Source: Stenotrophomonas sepilia
GTDB lineage: Bacteria; Pseudomonadota; Gammaproteobacteria; Xanthomonadales; Xanthomonadaceae
DNA length: 64,000 bases
NCBI RefSeq assembly: GCF_003244875.1
Contig: NZ_LXXZ01000059.1
Span: forward strand, 40,707 to 104,706
Reading direction: 5' to 3'
Positions within the stretch are counted from its first letter, which is position 1. The number at the start of each line of letters is the position of its first letter. Shown here piece after piece: positions 8,232 to 17,304 of the stretch. The position numbers and the translations under genes are program-made. Under the pieces are notes generated by a model. It saw nothing but the letters and a program-made list of their open reading frames with translations. It was not told the origin of the DNA and did not search any database.

Positions 8232-8467
8232 GTGTTCTCTCTCCACCCGCAACACACGGGTCAGGAGTTCAACGTCCGGGCGGCGCAAACTCCCCCAGCG
8301 CACCAGGCCCCGAAACATGAATGCATTCACAATGGAATCAGGGGCCATGCACACTCTTCCCCATCCGGTCATCGTCGCGTAAAACTCGAAGACGCACCCG
8401 CCACCGACGCCCGAGGCCAGCCCTGTCCGCCCCCTCTCCTCTGATCCATCGCGCGCCGGACCTGTCC
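8232..8467. promoter_or_regulatory. Intergenic region between autotransporter and sigma factor genes
   Basis: This 236-base divergent spacer must hold promoters for both directions. A plus-strand open frame extends through part of it, but the encoded stretch is arginine-rich and unlike a protein, so I read it as non-coding. I see no convincing Fur box or sigma-70 hexamer pair. Confidence 0.4.
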
Positions 8468-8995
8468 GTGCCGGCGGACGCGTTCATTGCGTTCGTACGG
8501 GAAGAGCGCGCGCCGTTGTGCGCTTTCCTGCGCACGCGCGGCGTTGGGCCGGAGGATGCCGAGGACATCGCGCAGGACTGCATGGAGCGGCTGATCCGCT
8601 ATCGCGCGCACAGTGCCGACGAGCTGCGGTTGCTGCTGTATCGTATCGCCCGCAACCGCCTGGCGGACCGCGGCCGCTCGTCGCAGTCGCGGCCACACCT
8701 GTCCCTCGCCGAACACGATGGCGGCGACGAGCCCTCCAGCACGTCGCCCGATCCATTGCGCCAGGCCGAGTCCGGGCAGATGCTGTCCCTGCTGCGGCAG
8801 GCCCTGTTCAAGCTGCCCGAGCGCGCGCGCGAGGTGTACCTGCTCAACCGGATCACCGGCATGAGCTATACGCAGATCGCGCGGCACTGTGGAATCACCG
8901 CCAAGACCGTGGAAAAACATATCGCCCGCGCCCTGCAGGGCCTGCGCCAGGAACTCGGATCGGATCCGCTGCACAACGACAGGGACAACGGATGA
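8468..8995 (+). CDS. FecI-like ECF RNA polymerase sigma factor
   Basis: An ECF sigma-70 factor of about 175 residues. Region 2 carries EDAEDIAQDCMERLIRYR and LRLLLYRIARNRLADRGR; region 4 carries LPERAREVYLLNRITGMSYTQIARHCGITAKTVEKHIARAL, typical of FecI-family iron-starvation sigma factors. It would direct transcription of the adjacent outer-membrane receptor when released by its FecR partner. The open frame extends upstream to ATG 8321, but those residues are low-complexity Arg/Pro. GTG 8468 with GGA seven bases upstream is the more likely start. The stop overlaps the fecR-like start (ATGA), as usual for this module. Confidence 0.88.
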   Translation: MPADAFIAFVREERAPLCAFLRTRGVGPEDAEDIAQDCMERLIRYRAHSADELRLLLYRIARNRLADRGRSSQSRPHLSLAEHDGGDEPSSTSPDPLRQAESGQMLSLLRQALFKLPERAREVYLLNRITGMSYTQIARHCGITAKTVEKHIARALQGLRQELGSDPLHNDRDNG

Positions 8996-9960
8996 GTCAC
9001 GCCAGACCCAGGGAAGACACCCTGCTGTTTGAACGCGCCAGCGCCTGGGTGGCGCGGCTGGAGGCTCCGGACTGCACGGCGGGCGAGCGCGAGGCGTTCG
9101 AGGACTGGCTGGCCGAGGACCCGGCCCATGTCAGCGCCTGGATCCAGGCCGAGACCCTGTTCCAGCGGGGCGAAGAACTGGCCGCCGACCCGTGGCTGCG
9201 CACCGCCGCAGCACGTGCGGCACGGCCGGCGCAGCGTCGCTGGCTGCCGGCAGTGGCCGCCGCCGCAGGCGTCTGCCTGGCCATCGGGATCGGCTGGATG
9301 GTCGCCATCGACGGCAACCCCACAGCGCTGCGCTATGCCAACGATTCCCACCAGCCCCGGCAGCAGACGCTGGCCGATGGCAGCGTGGCCACGCTGGATG
9401 CGGGCACCACGCTGCACGCCCGATTCGGTTGGCGCCATCGCAACCTGGTGCTGGAACGGGGCCGCCTGCAGCTGCAGGTCGCACCGTCGAGCAAGGCGCT
9501 GCAGCTGCGCGCCGGCGACAGCACCATCCGCGACATCGGCACCACCTTCCAGGTGGAGCGCCTGAACGACGGCCTGGTCGAAGTCGCGCTACTGGAAGGT
9601 GCGGTGGAAGTCAGCAATGGCGGGGCCCAGCACACCCTGGCACCCGGCCAGCAGCTGCAGGTGCTGCCCTCGGGCCGCTTCCAGCCCGGCCCGGCGCTGT
9701 CGTCCAATGCCGCTGCCGAAGGCTGGCTGCAAGGGCAGCTGGTGTTCGATGCCACGCCGCTGTCGATCGTGGTCGAGCGCATGAACCGCTACGGTCGCAC
9801 GCCGCTGGTGATCGCCGATCCCGAGATCGCCAGCCTGGCCGTGAGTGGCACCTTCCGTGCCGGCGATGCGCAGGAACTGCTGTCGGCGCTGGAACTGGGC
9901 TGGTCGGTGGCTGGCCAGACGCGACCGGATGGCGCGCTGGAACTGCGCCGCACGTACTGA
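8992..9960 (+). CDS. FecR-like sigma regulator (anti-sigma factor)
   Basis: This 322-residue single-pass membrane protein starts at an ATGA overlap with the sigma gene. Residues 10-60 form the DUF4880 domain (WVARLEAPDCTAGEREAFEDWLAEDPAHVSAW), which binds the sigma factor in the cytoplasm. A transmembrane segment lies around 86-106 (VAAAAGVCLAIGIGWMVAI). The periplasmic FecR domain follows (QTLADGSVATLDAGTTL ... GTTFQV), and the C-terminal segment contacts the receptor signalling domain. It passes the ligand-bound signal from the receptor to the sigma factor. It is the middle gene of a FecI-FecR-receptor operon. Confidence 0.92.
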   Translation: MSHARPREDTLLFERASAWVARLEAPDCTAGEREAFEDWLAEDPAHVSAWIQAETLFQRGEELAADPWLRTAAARAARPAQRRWLPAVAAAAGVCLAIGIGWMVAIDGNPTALRYANDSHQPRQQTLADGSVATLDAGTTLHARFGWRHRNLVLERGRLQLQVAPSSKALQLRAGDSTIRDIGTTFQVERLNDGLVEVALLEGAVEVSNGGAQHTLAPGQQLQVLPSGRFQPGPALSSNAAAEGWLQGQLVFDATPLSIVVERMNRYGRTPLVIADPEIASLAVSGTFRAGDAQELLSALELGWSVAGQTRPDGALELRRTY

Positions 9961-9971
9961 GGAGGCCTGCA

Positions 9972-12770
9972 GTGAAGGCAGTACCGGGCGCGCTGCGGGA
10001 GGGGCTGCTCCGCACCCTGTTCTGCTTCGCGCTGAGCTTTGCCGCGCTGCCCTCTGCCGATGCAGCCGAACAGGCCGGCACCCTGGAGGTCGATGTGGGT
10101 TCAGGCCCGCTCGCACCTGCCCTGCAGCAATGGGCGCGCCAGAGTGGCATCGCCCTGCTGTTCGATGCGCGTGAACTGGATGGCCTGCGTACGGCCGGCA
10201 CCCATGGCCAACGCGATGCGGCCGCGGCCCTGAAGGAACTGGTCGCCGGCATGCCGGTGACCATCCTGCGCACGCCTGCCGGCGGATTCGTCGTCCGCCG
10301 CACCCGGCCAGCACCGCCATCGCCCCCGCCGGTCGCGACGCGTGCGATGCCCGCGGCACCGTCGCCGGGCAGGGTGCCCGAGACGCCACCGCAGGTCGAG
10401 CTGGCGCCGATCCATGTCACCGGCAGCCGGCTGCCGCGCACCTCCGTGCAGACCACGCTGCCGGTGACCATCATCGACCGCGATGACATCCTGCGCAGCG
10501 GTTACGGCAGCCTGTTCGACCTGCTGCGGCACTTGCCGGGCATGAACGGCCACCCGGCAATGAGCACCTCGCGCAGTGGCGATTCGCAGTACCTGCCGGT
10601 GGGTGCGGCCACCACCACCAGCCTGGACGGCATGGGACCGCGTGCGACCTTGTTCCTGGTCAATGGCCGGCGCCTGCCACGCTATCCGATGGTGTCGCTG
10701 GAACAGGGCGGACTCACCGACCTGGGGGGCATCCCGCTCAGCTTCGTCGAGCGCATCGAACTGGTGCGTGGCGGTGCGTCGGCCATCTATGGTGCCGACG
10801 CGATGTCCGGCGTGGTCAACATCATCCTGCGTGACCAGGCCGATGGCCCTGAAGCCATGCTGCAGACCGGCCTGAGCGGGCGCGGCGACGCCGGCCAGTA
10901 TCGCCTGCAGGCGGCCACCGGTGGCGTGCGCGACGGAGGGGACCGCTGGTTCGCTGGCATCGACCTGCATCGCATCGACCACGTGGCCGGCGATCGCCGC
11001 AAATGGCATGCGGAAACCTCGCAGTACCTGATCGGCGCGTTCCGCGATGGGCGCTACTGGCCGGCAACGCGCTGCGAAGGGCCATTGAAACGGCGCGATG
11101 GTGCCTGCTGGTTCGACAGCGCACGCCCGCGTTCGCTGCAACCGGCCTCGGACACCGCCTCGGCCTACCTGCGCTATCGGCATGAGCGCGGCGAGGGTCG
11201 CTATGCCTACGCCGAGGCGCGGGCCAGCCACAACCGGCAGCGCTTCGACCTCGGCCCGACCGCCGTAGCCATCGGACTTTATGGGTTCACCTTCAACAGC
11301 GTGCTGCGCGAAGCCGGCAACGTGCGTCCGCATGTACGTGCCACCGATGCCGACGTCACCTTCGGCATCGGCCACGACCAGGGCCGCCGCAGCTGGGATG
11401 CCGGCATCAGCGCACAGCGCAGCGATGTCACTCTGACGACGTCCGGCACCGTGCGCGCCCAACCACTGCTGCGCGCGGCCGAGACGCTGGATTTCCTGCC
11501 CGGCTTCACCTCATTGCCGGCAGAGACCGCCGCGCAGTTGTTCCCGTCGATCCGCAACCGCGGGCGCACCGAGCAGTGGCAGGGCTGGTGGGGCATGCAG
11601 CGCGAGTTGATGCCATTGGCCGGCGGTGCTGCACAAGTGGCCACCGGCATCGACCTGCGCCAGGAACGCTGGACGTCGCATCCCGACGCGCTGCTGAGCC
11701 AGGGCGACCTGGCGCTGGGTCTGCCACAGGAACAACGCCACCTGTCACGCCGCAGTGGCGGTGCCTACGCCGAACTCGGCCTGCCATTGGCGCGCACGCT
11801 GCGTATGGACCTGGCAGCACGCTGGGACCGCGATGGCGGTTACCAGGCTTTCTCGCCCCGCGTGGGCGTACGCTGGAGCCCGACACCGCAGTGGTCATTC
11901 CTGCTTGCCACCGGGCGCGGCTACCGGGCCCCCAGCCTGTTCGAGCAACGGCGGCCGCCGGGCTATTTCGGCGCGATCGAACTACCCGCCTCCAGTGCAC
12001 TGCCCGACTGCGCGCAGAGCAACGGCAACGGACGCTGCAGCGTAACCGTGGACGTGGTGGAGAACGATGCGCTGAAAGCGGAGCGGTCGCGCAGTCATTC
12101 CCTGGGTGCGACCTGGACACCGACCGATGCGTTTTCACTGTCGCTGACCCACAACATCGTCGAACTGCGCAATGAAATCCTGGCCCTGCAACCGGCCGAT
12201 GCGGTGTGGAACCGCAGCACCTGGGAGCTGGACGAGGATGGACGCCTGTACAACCTGCGCCTGTCCTTCGACAACATCGGCCGCACCACGTCGCGCAACC
12301 TTGTTCTGCGCGGGGAGTACCACATCGACACCGGCAGCACCGGCCAGTGGCTGTTCTCCGTCGATGCATTGAAACAGCAGGAACTGCGCCGCGAGCGTGG
12401 CCACGAAGCGACGGTGGACCTGCGTGGCCATGTCACGCCAGCAATGGCCGCCGTGCTCAATGTGCAGTGGCAGAACAGCAACTGGGACATCGCCCTGCGC
12501 GGCAACCAGGTGGGACGCACGCGTGCCTGGCTGCCCGGTGCGGAGTGCCCGGAAGAACAGCGCGAGCAGAACCATTGCATGAATCCGCGGCAGCTGCGCT
12601 GGAACCTGCATCTGGCAAGGCGGCTGGGGCCGCGCGTGGTCGCCGCGCTGGACGTGCACAACGTGCTCGACACGCAACCGGTGAACTACCTGGTCGGCAA
12701 TGGCGGCCAGATGCCGGGGCTGGACGATCCACTCGGCCGCTACTTCCTGCTGACCCTGCAGATCCGCTGA
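9972..12770 (+). CDS. TonB-dependent outer-membrane receptor with STN signalling domain
   Basis: This 932-residue transducer-type receptor starts at GTG 9972 behind a perfect GGAGG. A signal peptide is followed by a secretin/TonB N-terminal (STN) domain near residues 40-90 (LEVDVGSGPLAPALQQWARQ), which talks to FecR. The plug starts at PRTSVQTTLPVTIIDRDDILRSGYG and contains GGASAIYGADAMSGVVNIIL. A beta-barrel follows, ending FLLTLQIR. The architecture matches FecA-like receptors that control their own synthesis. The ligand is unknown. The barrel's plug type (LFLVNGRRLPRYP) recalls receptors for bulky substrates rather than a clear siderophore receptor, so the substrate should not be assumed to be iron. 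Confidence 0.92.
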   Translation: MKAVPGALREGLLRTLFCFALSFAALPSADAAEQAGTLEVDVGSGPLAPALQQWARQSGIALLFDARELDGLRTAGTHGQRDAAAALKELVAGMPVTILRTPAGGFVVRRTRPAPPSPPPVATRAMPAAPSPGRVPETPPQVELAPIHVTGSRLPRTSVQTTLPVTIIDRDDILRSGYGSLFDLLRHLPGMNGHPAMSTSRSGDSQYLPVGAATTTSLDGMGPRATLFLVNGRRLPRYPMVSLEQGGLTDLGGIPLSFVERIELVRGGASAIYGADAMSGVVNIILRDQADGPEAMLQTGLSGRGDAGQYRLQAATGGVRDGGDRWFAGIDLHRIDHVAGDRRKWHAETSQYLIGAFRDGRYWPATRCEGPLKRRDGACWFDSARPRSLQPASDTASAYLRYRHERGEGRYAYAEARASHNRQRFDLGPTAVAIGLYGFTFNSVLREAGNVRPHVRATDADVTFGIGHDQGRRSWDAGISAQRSDVTLTTSGTVRAQPLLRAAETLDFLPGFTSLPAETAAQLFPSIRNRGRTEQWQGWWGMQRELMPLAGGAAQVATGIDLRQERWTSHPDALLSQGDLALGLPQEQRHLSRRSGGAYAELGLPLARTLRMDLAARWDRDGGYQAFSPRVGVRWSPTPQWSFLLATGRGYRAPSLFEQRRPPGYFGAIELPASSALPDCAQSNGNGRCSVTVDVVENDALKAERSRSHSLGATWTPTDAFSLSLTHNIVELRNEILALQPADAVWNRSTWELDEDGRLYNLRLSFDNIGRTTSRNLVLRGEYHIDTGSTGQWLFSVDALKQQELRRERGHEATVDLRGHVTPAMAAVLNVQWQNSNWDIALRGNQVGRTRAWLPGAECPEEQREQNHCMNPRQLRWNLHLARRLGPRVVAALDVHNVLDTQPVNYLVGNGGQMPGLDDPLGRYFLLTLQIR

Positions 12771-12814
12771 GCGTAGTACCCTACGCGCCCTGTTCCATCG
12801 GTCCCCACCACCCC

Positions 12815-13771
12815 ATGAAGGCCTATCTCTGGTTCTGGGGCGCGTTCCTGCTGTTCTTCGCGTTGCCCTTCCCCTGCATCCTCTACTTCGGCACGTCGTG
12901 GCCGGTGCCACTGGCCGACCGCAGCGCGCCATGGCTGGCCCTGCTGCTGCTCGCGCTGTCGCTGGCCCTGTGGCTCGCGTTGCTGCTCGCCTTCCTGCAC
13001 TACCTGCTGCTGGGCCCACCGCGCGCGCTGCATCGGGTGCGCACCATCCTGGCCGACGGTGAGCCACGTGAGGCGTTGATCGAACAGGCCGAGCAGACCG
13101 GCGTGCACGTGCGCGGCTTCGCGCAGTGGAAGCTGCAACTGGGCTTCCAGAACCTGTCCGGCACGCCGATCAACGAACAGATGCTGGTGGTGGACAGCAA
13201 ACCGCAGCTGCAGCGTTTCGTGGCCGGCCAGCGCATCGAGGTTCGCCTGAGCCGGATGCCGGGTGCGTTCCCCAATGTGGTGCTGGACGGTGCCCAGCCC
13301 GAACTGGATGTCGCCAGCCTCTGGCGCCGCGGCGCCGGCGCGGTCATCGGCATCGTCGTGGTTGCCAGCGCCTACGTGCTCGCCTATCGGCTGCAGAGCG
13401 AGGGCCTGGGCTGGACGTTCCTGTCCTTCGGCCACCCACTGCTGGTGTGCCCGCTGGTGTTGTGCGGCTACGCCCTGGGCCTGCGCGTCCTGGGGCGCGT
13501 GCTGCATGCCGATGCACGCGGAGACGCGCTGAAGTACCGCGGCATCGGCGTGGATGCGAAGGTGCTGAAGCTGCGCCAGACCGGCACCTACCTCAACGAG
13601 CAGCCGCAGGTGGAGTTCCAGCTGGAGTACACCGACCGCGAAGGTGGCATACAGCAGGTGAGCGTGCGCCGCTTCATCCCGTTGATCGAGCTGGCCAACC
13701 TTCCACGCGAGCAGGTCACGCTGCTGTACGACCCGGAAGATCGCGGCAACGTTCGCCTGGAGGGTGTATGA
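12815..13771 (+). CDS. Membrane protein of unknown function (DUF3592-like)
   Basis: A 318-residue protein. Two transmembrane helices lie near the N-terminus (residues 3-28 and 40-68) and two near the middle (about 178-195 and 205-230). The C-terminal soluble portion has the YRGIGVDAKVLKLRQTGTYLNEQPQVEFQLEY type sequence seen in DUF3592-family envelope proteins, ending in VTLLYDPEDRGNVRLEGV. It follows the receptor gene by 44 bases and its stop overlaps the next start (ATGA). No enzymatic motif is visible. The function is unknown; an envelope role is likely. Confidence 0.75.
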   Translation: MKAYLWFWGAFLLFFALPFPCILYFGTSWPVPLADRSAPWLALLLLALSLALWLALLLAFLHYLLLGPPRALHRVRTILADGEPREALIEQAEQTGVHVRGFAQWKLQLGFQNLSGTPINEQMLVVDSKPQLQRFVAGQRIEVRLSRMPGAFPNVVLDGAQPELDVASLWRRGAGAVIGIVVVASAYVLAYRLQSEGLGWTFLSFGHPLLVCPLVLCGYALGLRVLGRVLHADARGDALKYRGIGVDAKVLKLRQTGTYLNEQPQVEFQLEYTDREGGIQQVSVRRFIPLIELANLPREQVTLLYDPEDRGNVRLEGV

Positions 13772-14475
13772 AGCAGCCCCCCTCGACGCGACTGGTATTT
13801 TCGATGGTGCTGCTGTTGCTGGCCGGCGTCGCCGTTGCCGGCGGGGCACTGCAGACCCTTGCCGAAACGATGGGTCATTCGGTGCAGGATGACCGCGCAA
13901 CCACGCCGATCACCACGCCTCCACCGCGCGAGCGGCCTGCTTCGCTCGCACCGATTCCCGAACCGCGGCCGATGCCGATGCCCGAACGCAGCAACCGCTT
14001 GTTCGATGCGGACTACCTGCTGGCCGCCCGCCAGGCACTGGAACAGATGCCAGCCCTGGCCGGGCACCGGTTGATGGTGTTCCACAGCATCCACTTCTAC
14101 GATGATGGCCGCATCAATCTGGACCTGGTCGATCCGCAGCAACCTACGCACGTGGACAGCTACCACTTCGAGCACGGCCAGTGGCGCAAGGGCGACCCGG
14201 TCGATCCGCAGCGCTTCGCGCCCACCATCACCCTGCGCCGCAGCAGCACGGCGCTGGCCAACATCGATTTCGAGGCGGTGCCACGCGTCGCCCAGGCGCT
14301 GCAGGCGCAGCGCAACGCGCTGATGGCCACGCCGGGTGACGTCGGCCACGTCTATGTGATCGTGCGCAAGGGTGGCAGGCTGGTGTGGCTGCCGGACGAG
14401 GTCGCCGGCGATCGCCAGTCCGCACGACTCTCGTTCGACGCACAGGGCCGTTCCGGCAACGCGAACCGACGATAG
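13768..14475 (+). CDS. Secreted or membrane-anchored protein of unknown function
   Basis: A 235-residue protein, translationally coupled to the upstream membrane protein by ATGA. It has an N-terminal hydrophobic segment (LVFSMVLLLLAGVAVAGG) and a Pro-rich linker at residues 45-75. The periplasmic domain carries HRLMVFHSIHFYDDGRINLDL and is not a family I recognise. It is probably anchored in the inner membrane and facing the periplasm. The two-gene unit with the DUF3592-like protein suggests a joint role, but nothing identifies it. Confidence 0.65.
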   Translation: MKQPPSTRLVFSMVLLLLAGVAVAGGALQTLAETMGHSVQDDRATTPITTPPPRERPASLAPIPEPRPMPMPERSNRLFDADYLLAARQALEQMPALAGHRLMVFHSIHFYDDGRINLDLVDPQQPTHVDSYHFEHGQWRKGDPVDPQRFAPTITLRRSSTALANIDFEAVPRVAQALQAQRNALMATPGDVGHVYVIVRKGGRLVWLPDEVAGDRQSARLSFDAQGRSGNANRR

Positions 14476-14482
14476 TCAACGC

Positions 14483-14557
14483 AAAAAGGGGACGGAGGGG
14501 ATTAAGTCGTTTACGCCTTGGTGCCGTCTGCGACTTAATCCCCTCCGTCCCCTTTTT
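14483..14557. repeat. Long inverted repeat, family A copy 1 (bidirectional terminator)
   Basis: Two perfect 27-base arms, starting AAAAAGGGGACGGAGGGG and ending with its complement plus five T, flank a 21-base loop. It lies between convergent genes and encodes the last residues of the lysoplasmalogenase. The same arms recur at 34128 and, degenerate, at 63201. Confidence 0.9.
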
Positions 14558-15224
14558 GCTGTTTCACCGAGCGGGCGATGGCGTACTGTGCGCCGTAGTA
14601 GGTGGACAGCACCAGCAGGATGGCCAGTGGCAGGCCGCCGGCGAAGCGGTCCCAGGCCAGCAGCGAATCGCTGGCGACGAACAGCAGCGCACCGACGGCA
14701 GCCCAGCGTGCACTGCTGGCTTCCACGGCAGCGGGCTGTGGCCGGCGCCATTGCCGTGCCAAGGCCAACACCGCCATCGAGGCCAGCACCATCACGTACG
14801 CCAGCACCGGCATACGCATCGGTGCAGGCAGGTGCGGCCACAGCCCAAGCACATTGAGTACAGCGAACGCACCGAGCAGGATGCTGGCGGCGAGCAGGCC
14901 ACGCCCGGCACGCAGGCCCTCACGGAAGGCCACGATGTAGCAGAGGTGCGCCAGCAGGAACGCCACCAGCCCCGGTACGAACGCGTCCATCGGCAACATC
15001 AGCGCGATGTCACCCACGCACGACAGCAGCATGCCGGCCAGCACCGCGCGCCGGTAGGACGGCCGCGCAGGATCACGCACCCGCCACGCGATGGCAGCGA
15101 TCAGCAGCGTGGTCGCCGGCTTCGCCAGCCAATGCAGCCAGCGCCCGTCACCGTGCAGGAACGCGCCGATGATGGCGAGGACCGCCATCAGAAGGATCCC
15201 GACGTCGCGCACGCGCGCTGTCAT
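14535..15224 (-). CDS. Lysoplasmalogenase (YhhN family)
   Basis: A 229-residue integral membrane protein with about eight helices, matching the YhhN/TMEM86 family that hydrolyses lysoplasmalogen or related lysophospholipids. Conserved pieces are WLHWLAKPATTLLI, LAGMLLSCVGDIALM, GLVAFLLAHLCYIVAF and LLFVASDSLLAWDRF. The start at ATG 15224 overlaps the stop of the peptidase gene (ATGA), so the two are coupled. The final residues (KGDGGD) are encoded by one arm of repeat family A, so the C-terminus has been shaped by repeat DNA. Confidence 0.85.
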   Translation of the reverse strand: MTARVRDVGILLMAVLAIIGAFLHGDGRWLHWLAKPATTLLIAAIAWRVRDPARPSYRRAVLAGMLLSCVGDIALMLPMDAFVPGLVAFLLAHLCYIVAFREGLRAGRGLLAASILLGAFAVLNVLGLWPHLPAPMRMPVLAYVMVLASMAVLALARQWRRPQPAAVEASSARWAAVGALLFVASDSLLAWDRFAGGLPLAILLVLSTYYGAQYAIARSVKQQKGDGGD

Positions 15225-17104
15225 CGCGCCTTCCACAGATCCGCCAGACGGTCAGGCTTGCCGGCAATGCGCTCCAGCACCGGATACTGCAGGCCACCGT
15301 GGTAGTCGATGTTCATCGTCTCGATGCGGTCGAACTGCTTCACCAGCAGCACGATCGGCGCCTTGTCCTTGGCCGCCGTCGCCACCGCATCCTTCAAGCG
15401 CTGGCTGCTGTACTCGCGCCCGCCAACCGCGATCACCTTCATGCCGGGTGCAAGACCGGCGTTGAAGGCCGCGCTGTCCCAGATCACGTCACCGACCGTG
15501 CCGCTGTCGAGCACGGTCGCGCCCAGCGAGTACGCCAGCAACGCCGCCTTGGCGCGTTTCTCCTGTGCCTTGTAGGCGTCGTTCGGGGTATCGCGGTAGA
15601 CCAGCTTCCAGCCCGCCAGTTCCAGCCCCCCGGTCAACGAACCGTGGCCGTCCAGGCGCCCGCGCAGGAACGTCGCCCAGTCGTAGGGCGCGATGCCGTT
15701 CAAGGTCGCCACCACGTCGTCGAAGGTGTACGGGTTGACGTCCCAGTCGCCGTTGCCGACGCCGAAGAACGCACGCGCGAAGTCATCCAGGCTGCGACGG
15801 TTGCCGCTCAGCGCGCGCAGCTTGCCCTCCACTTCCAGCCACAGCATCTGGCCACCGGAGTAATAGTCTTCGCTCATCTGGTAGTTGCGGTACGGCAACG
15901 TCCGGCGCTGGGCGATGGTCGGGTCGTTGGTGGTGTCCTGCAACGGCCGCCAGGCCAGGCCCGGGCGGCCGCGATCATAGGTCGCGGCCACATTGGCCAG
16001 CATGTCGCGTGCCTGCGCGACCGACCACAGCCCCGAGCGTGCCGCCAACACCTGCCCCCAGAACTGGGTCTGGCCTTCGTACACCCACAGCAGGCTGTCG
16101 CCCATCGGCGTGTTGAAGTTGGCGGTGGCCAGGTCAGCGCCACGGCGGTACTTGCCGTTCCAGGAATGGGTGTACTCGTGCGGCAGCAGATCGCGCATCC
16201 AGGCGTTGTCGTCCCACTCGGTGAAGTAACCCGGGTCGGCGCTGTTCTCGCTGGAACGGTGATGCTCCAGGCCGATGCCACCAAGACGGTCGGTCAACGC
16301 CAGCAGGAATTCATAGTGGTTGTAGTGACGCGCACCGTAGAGCTTGTCGGCCTGCTGCACCAGCGCGCGGTGCAGGGTGATCTGTGCCTCGCTCGGCTTC
16401 AGCGACTTGGCCTCGTCGGCAAACACATTGAGGTGCACCGGCACCTTCGCGCCCGGATCGAGATCGATGCGCTTGTAGTGCTCGCCGGCAAACAACGGCG
16501 AATCGACCAGATGGTCATACGAGATCGGCTTGAACACCACGGTGTCGCCGTCGCGGCGTGCGGTTTCCAGCGCAGTGGCAAACGACCAGCCCTTGGGCAG
16601 GGTCACGCTGGCCTGCGCCTGCAGGTCGCGTGCATCGACGCCGGCCGGATACAGCGAGTTGGCATTCCACTGCAGGTTGAGCATCTCCGGGGTCATCACC
16701 ACCCGCCCCTGGCTGCCCCCCTGCGAGGACAGGAAATCGAAGTGGGCGACGATCTCGCTGACGCCCTCGGGCACGTCCACCTTGAACGCATAGACGTTGT
16801 ACTGGTCGCGCTGCCAGGCCAACGGCTTCCCGTTGGCGGTCACGCGCAGGCCGGCCAGCTTGTCGATCGGGCCGGTGGGCGAATGGTTGCCGGGAATCCA
16901 CTGCGGGTACAGCAGGGTCATCGGACCGGGTTTGACCGGTACGGTGGCGGTCACCTTGAAGATGCGCCGGGCCAGGTCACGCGCGTCGACATCGATGCGC
17001 AGCAGGCCGGCGGCTGCGGCATCCCCCGGCGGCGAGGCCTGCGCCAGCGCGGGCGTGGCCGCCAGCGCGAACAGCACGGACATCACCAGGGCACGAGTCT
17101 TCAT
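15221..17104 (-). CDS. M61 family metallopeptidase with PDZ domain
   Basis: This 627-residue secreted peptidase begins with a Sec signal (MKTRALVMSVLFALAATPALAQ). The N-terminal beta domain is followed by the zinc motif HEYTH at residues 309-313 and a glutamate in WVYEGQTQFWG. A PDZ-like domain sits near the C-terminus (LGATVLDSGTVGDVIWDSAAFNAGLAPGMKVIAVGG). This is the glycyl aminopeptidase-type M61 layout. It probably trims peptides in the periplasm. Start ATG 17104 is chosen over the ATG two codons upstream because it directly leads the signal peptide. It is followed by the lysoplasmalogenase in an overlapping pair. Confidence 0.9.
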   Translation of the reverse strand: MKTRALVMSVLFALAATPALAQASPPGDAAAAGLLRIDVDARDLARRIFKVTATVPVKPGPMTLLYPQWIPGNHSPTGPIDKLAGLRVTANGKPLAWQRDQYNVYAFKVDVPEGVSEIVAHFDFLSSQGGSQGRVVMTPEMLNLQWNANSLYPAGVDARDLQAQASVTLPKGWSFATALETARRDGDTVVFKPISYDHLVDSPLFAGEHYKRIDLDPGAKVPVHLNVFADEAKSLKPSEAQITLHRALVQQADKLYGARHYNHYEFLLALTDRLGGIGLEHHRSSENSADPGYFTEWDDNAWMRDLLPHEYTHSWNGKYRRGADLATANFNTPMGDSLLWVYEGQTQFWGQVLAARSGLWSVAQARDMLANVAATYDRGRPGLAWRPLQDTTNDPTIAQRRTLPYRNYQMSEDYYSGGQMLWLEVEGKLRALSGNRRSLDDFARAFFGVGNGDWDVNPYTFDDVVATLNGIAPYDWATFLRGRLDGHGSLTGGLELAGWKLVYRDTPNDAYKAQEKRAKAALLAYSLGATVLDSGTVGDVIWDSAAFNAGLAPGMKVIAVGGREYSSQRLKDAVATAAKDKAPIVLLVKQFDRIETMNIDYHGGLQYPVLERIAGKPDRLADLWKAR

Positions 17105-17209
17105 CGGCAACTTCCAGCAGCGGAGAATCCTCCGATGCTAGGCCTGTGCGGTGCCCTGCCCCATGGCCAAAGGTCATGGGCGGTGCGCCCATCAGTGCAT
17201 GCCAAAGGC

Positions 17210-17290
17210 GTGCGAACCAAGGTTCGCACCCACCTTGTGCTGGTTCGCACCCACCAGAGCGGTTTCGGTAGATCCACGCCATGCGTGGAT
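17210..17290. repeat. Short palindromes, SMAG-like arm, upstream of the M61 gene
   Basis: GTGCGAACC-AA-GGTTCGCAC is a perfect dyad at 17210-17229, with a partial further copy of the arm. GGTAGATCCACGCC-ATGCGTGGAT at 17267-17290 is a GTAG-type REP arm. They fill the spacer between the ispH stop and the M61 start. Confidence 0.65.
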
Positions 17291-17304
17291 GACGCGCTTC
17301 CCGG

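Noticed and set aside
8321..8467. Upstream start (ATG 8321) for the sigma factor
   Set aside because: The extra 49 residues are Arg/Pro/Ser-rich and unlike FecI-family N-termini, and a GTG with GGA spacing lies at the family-like position.
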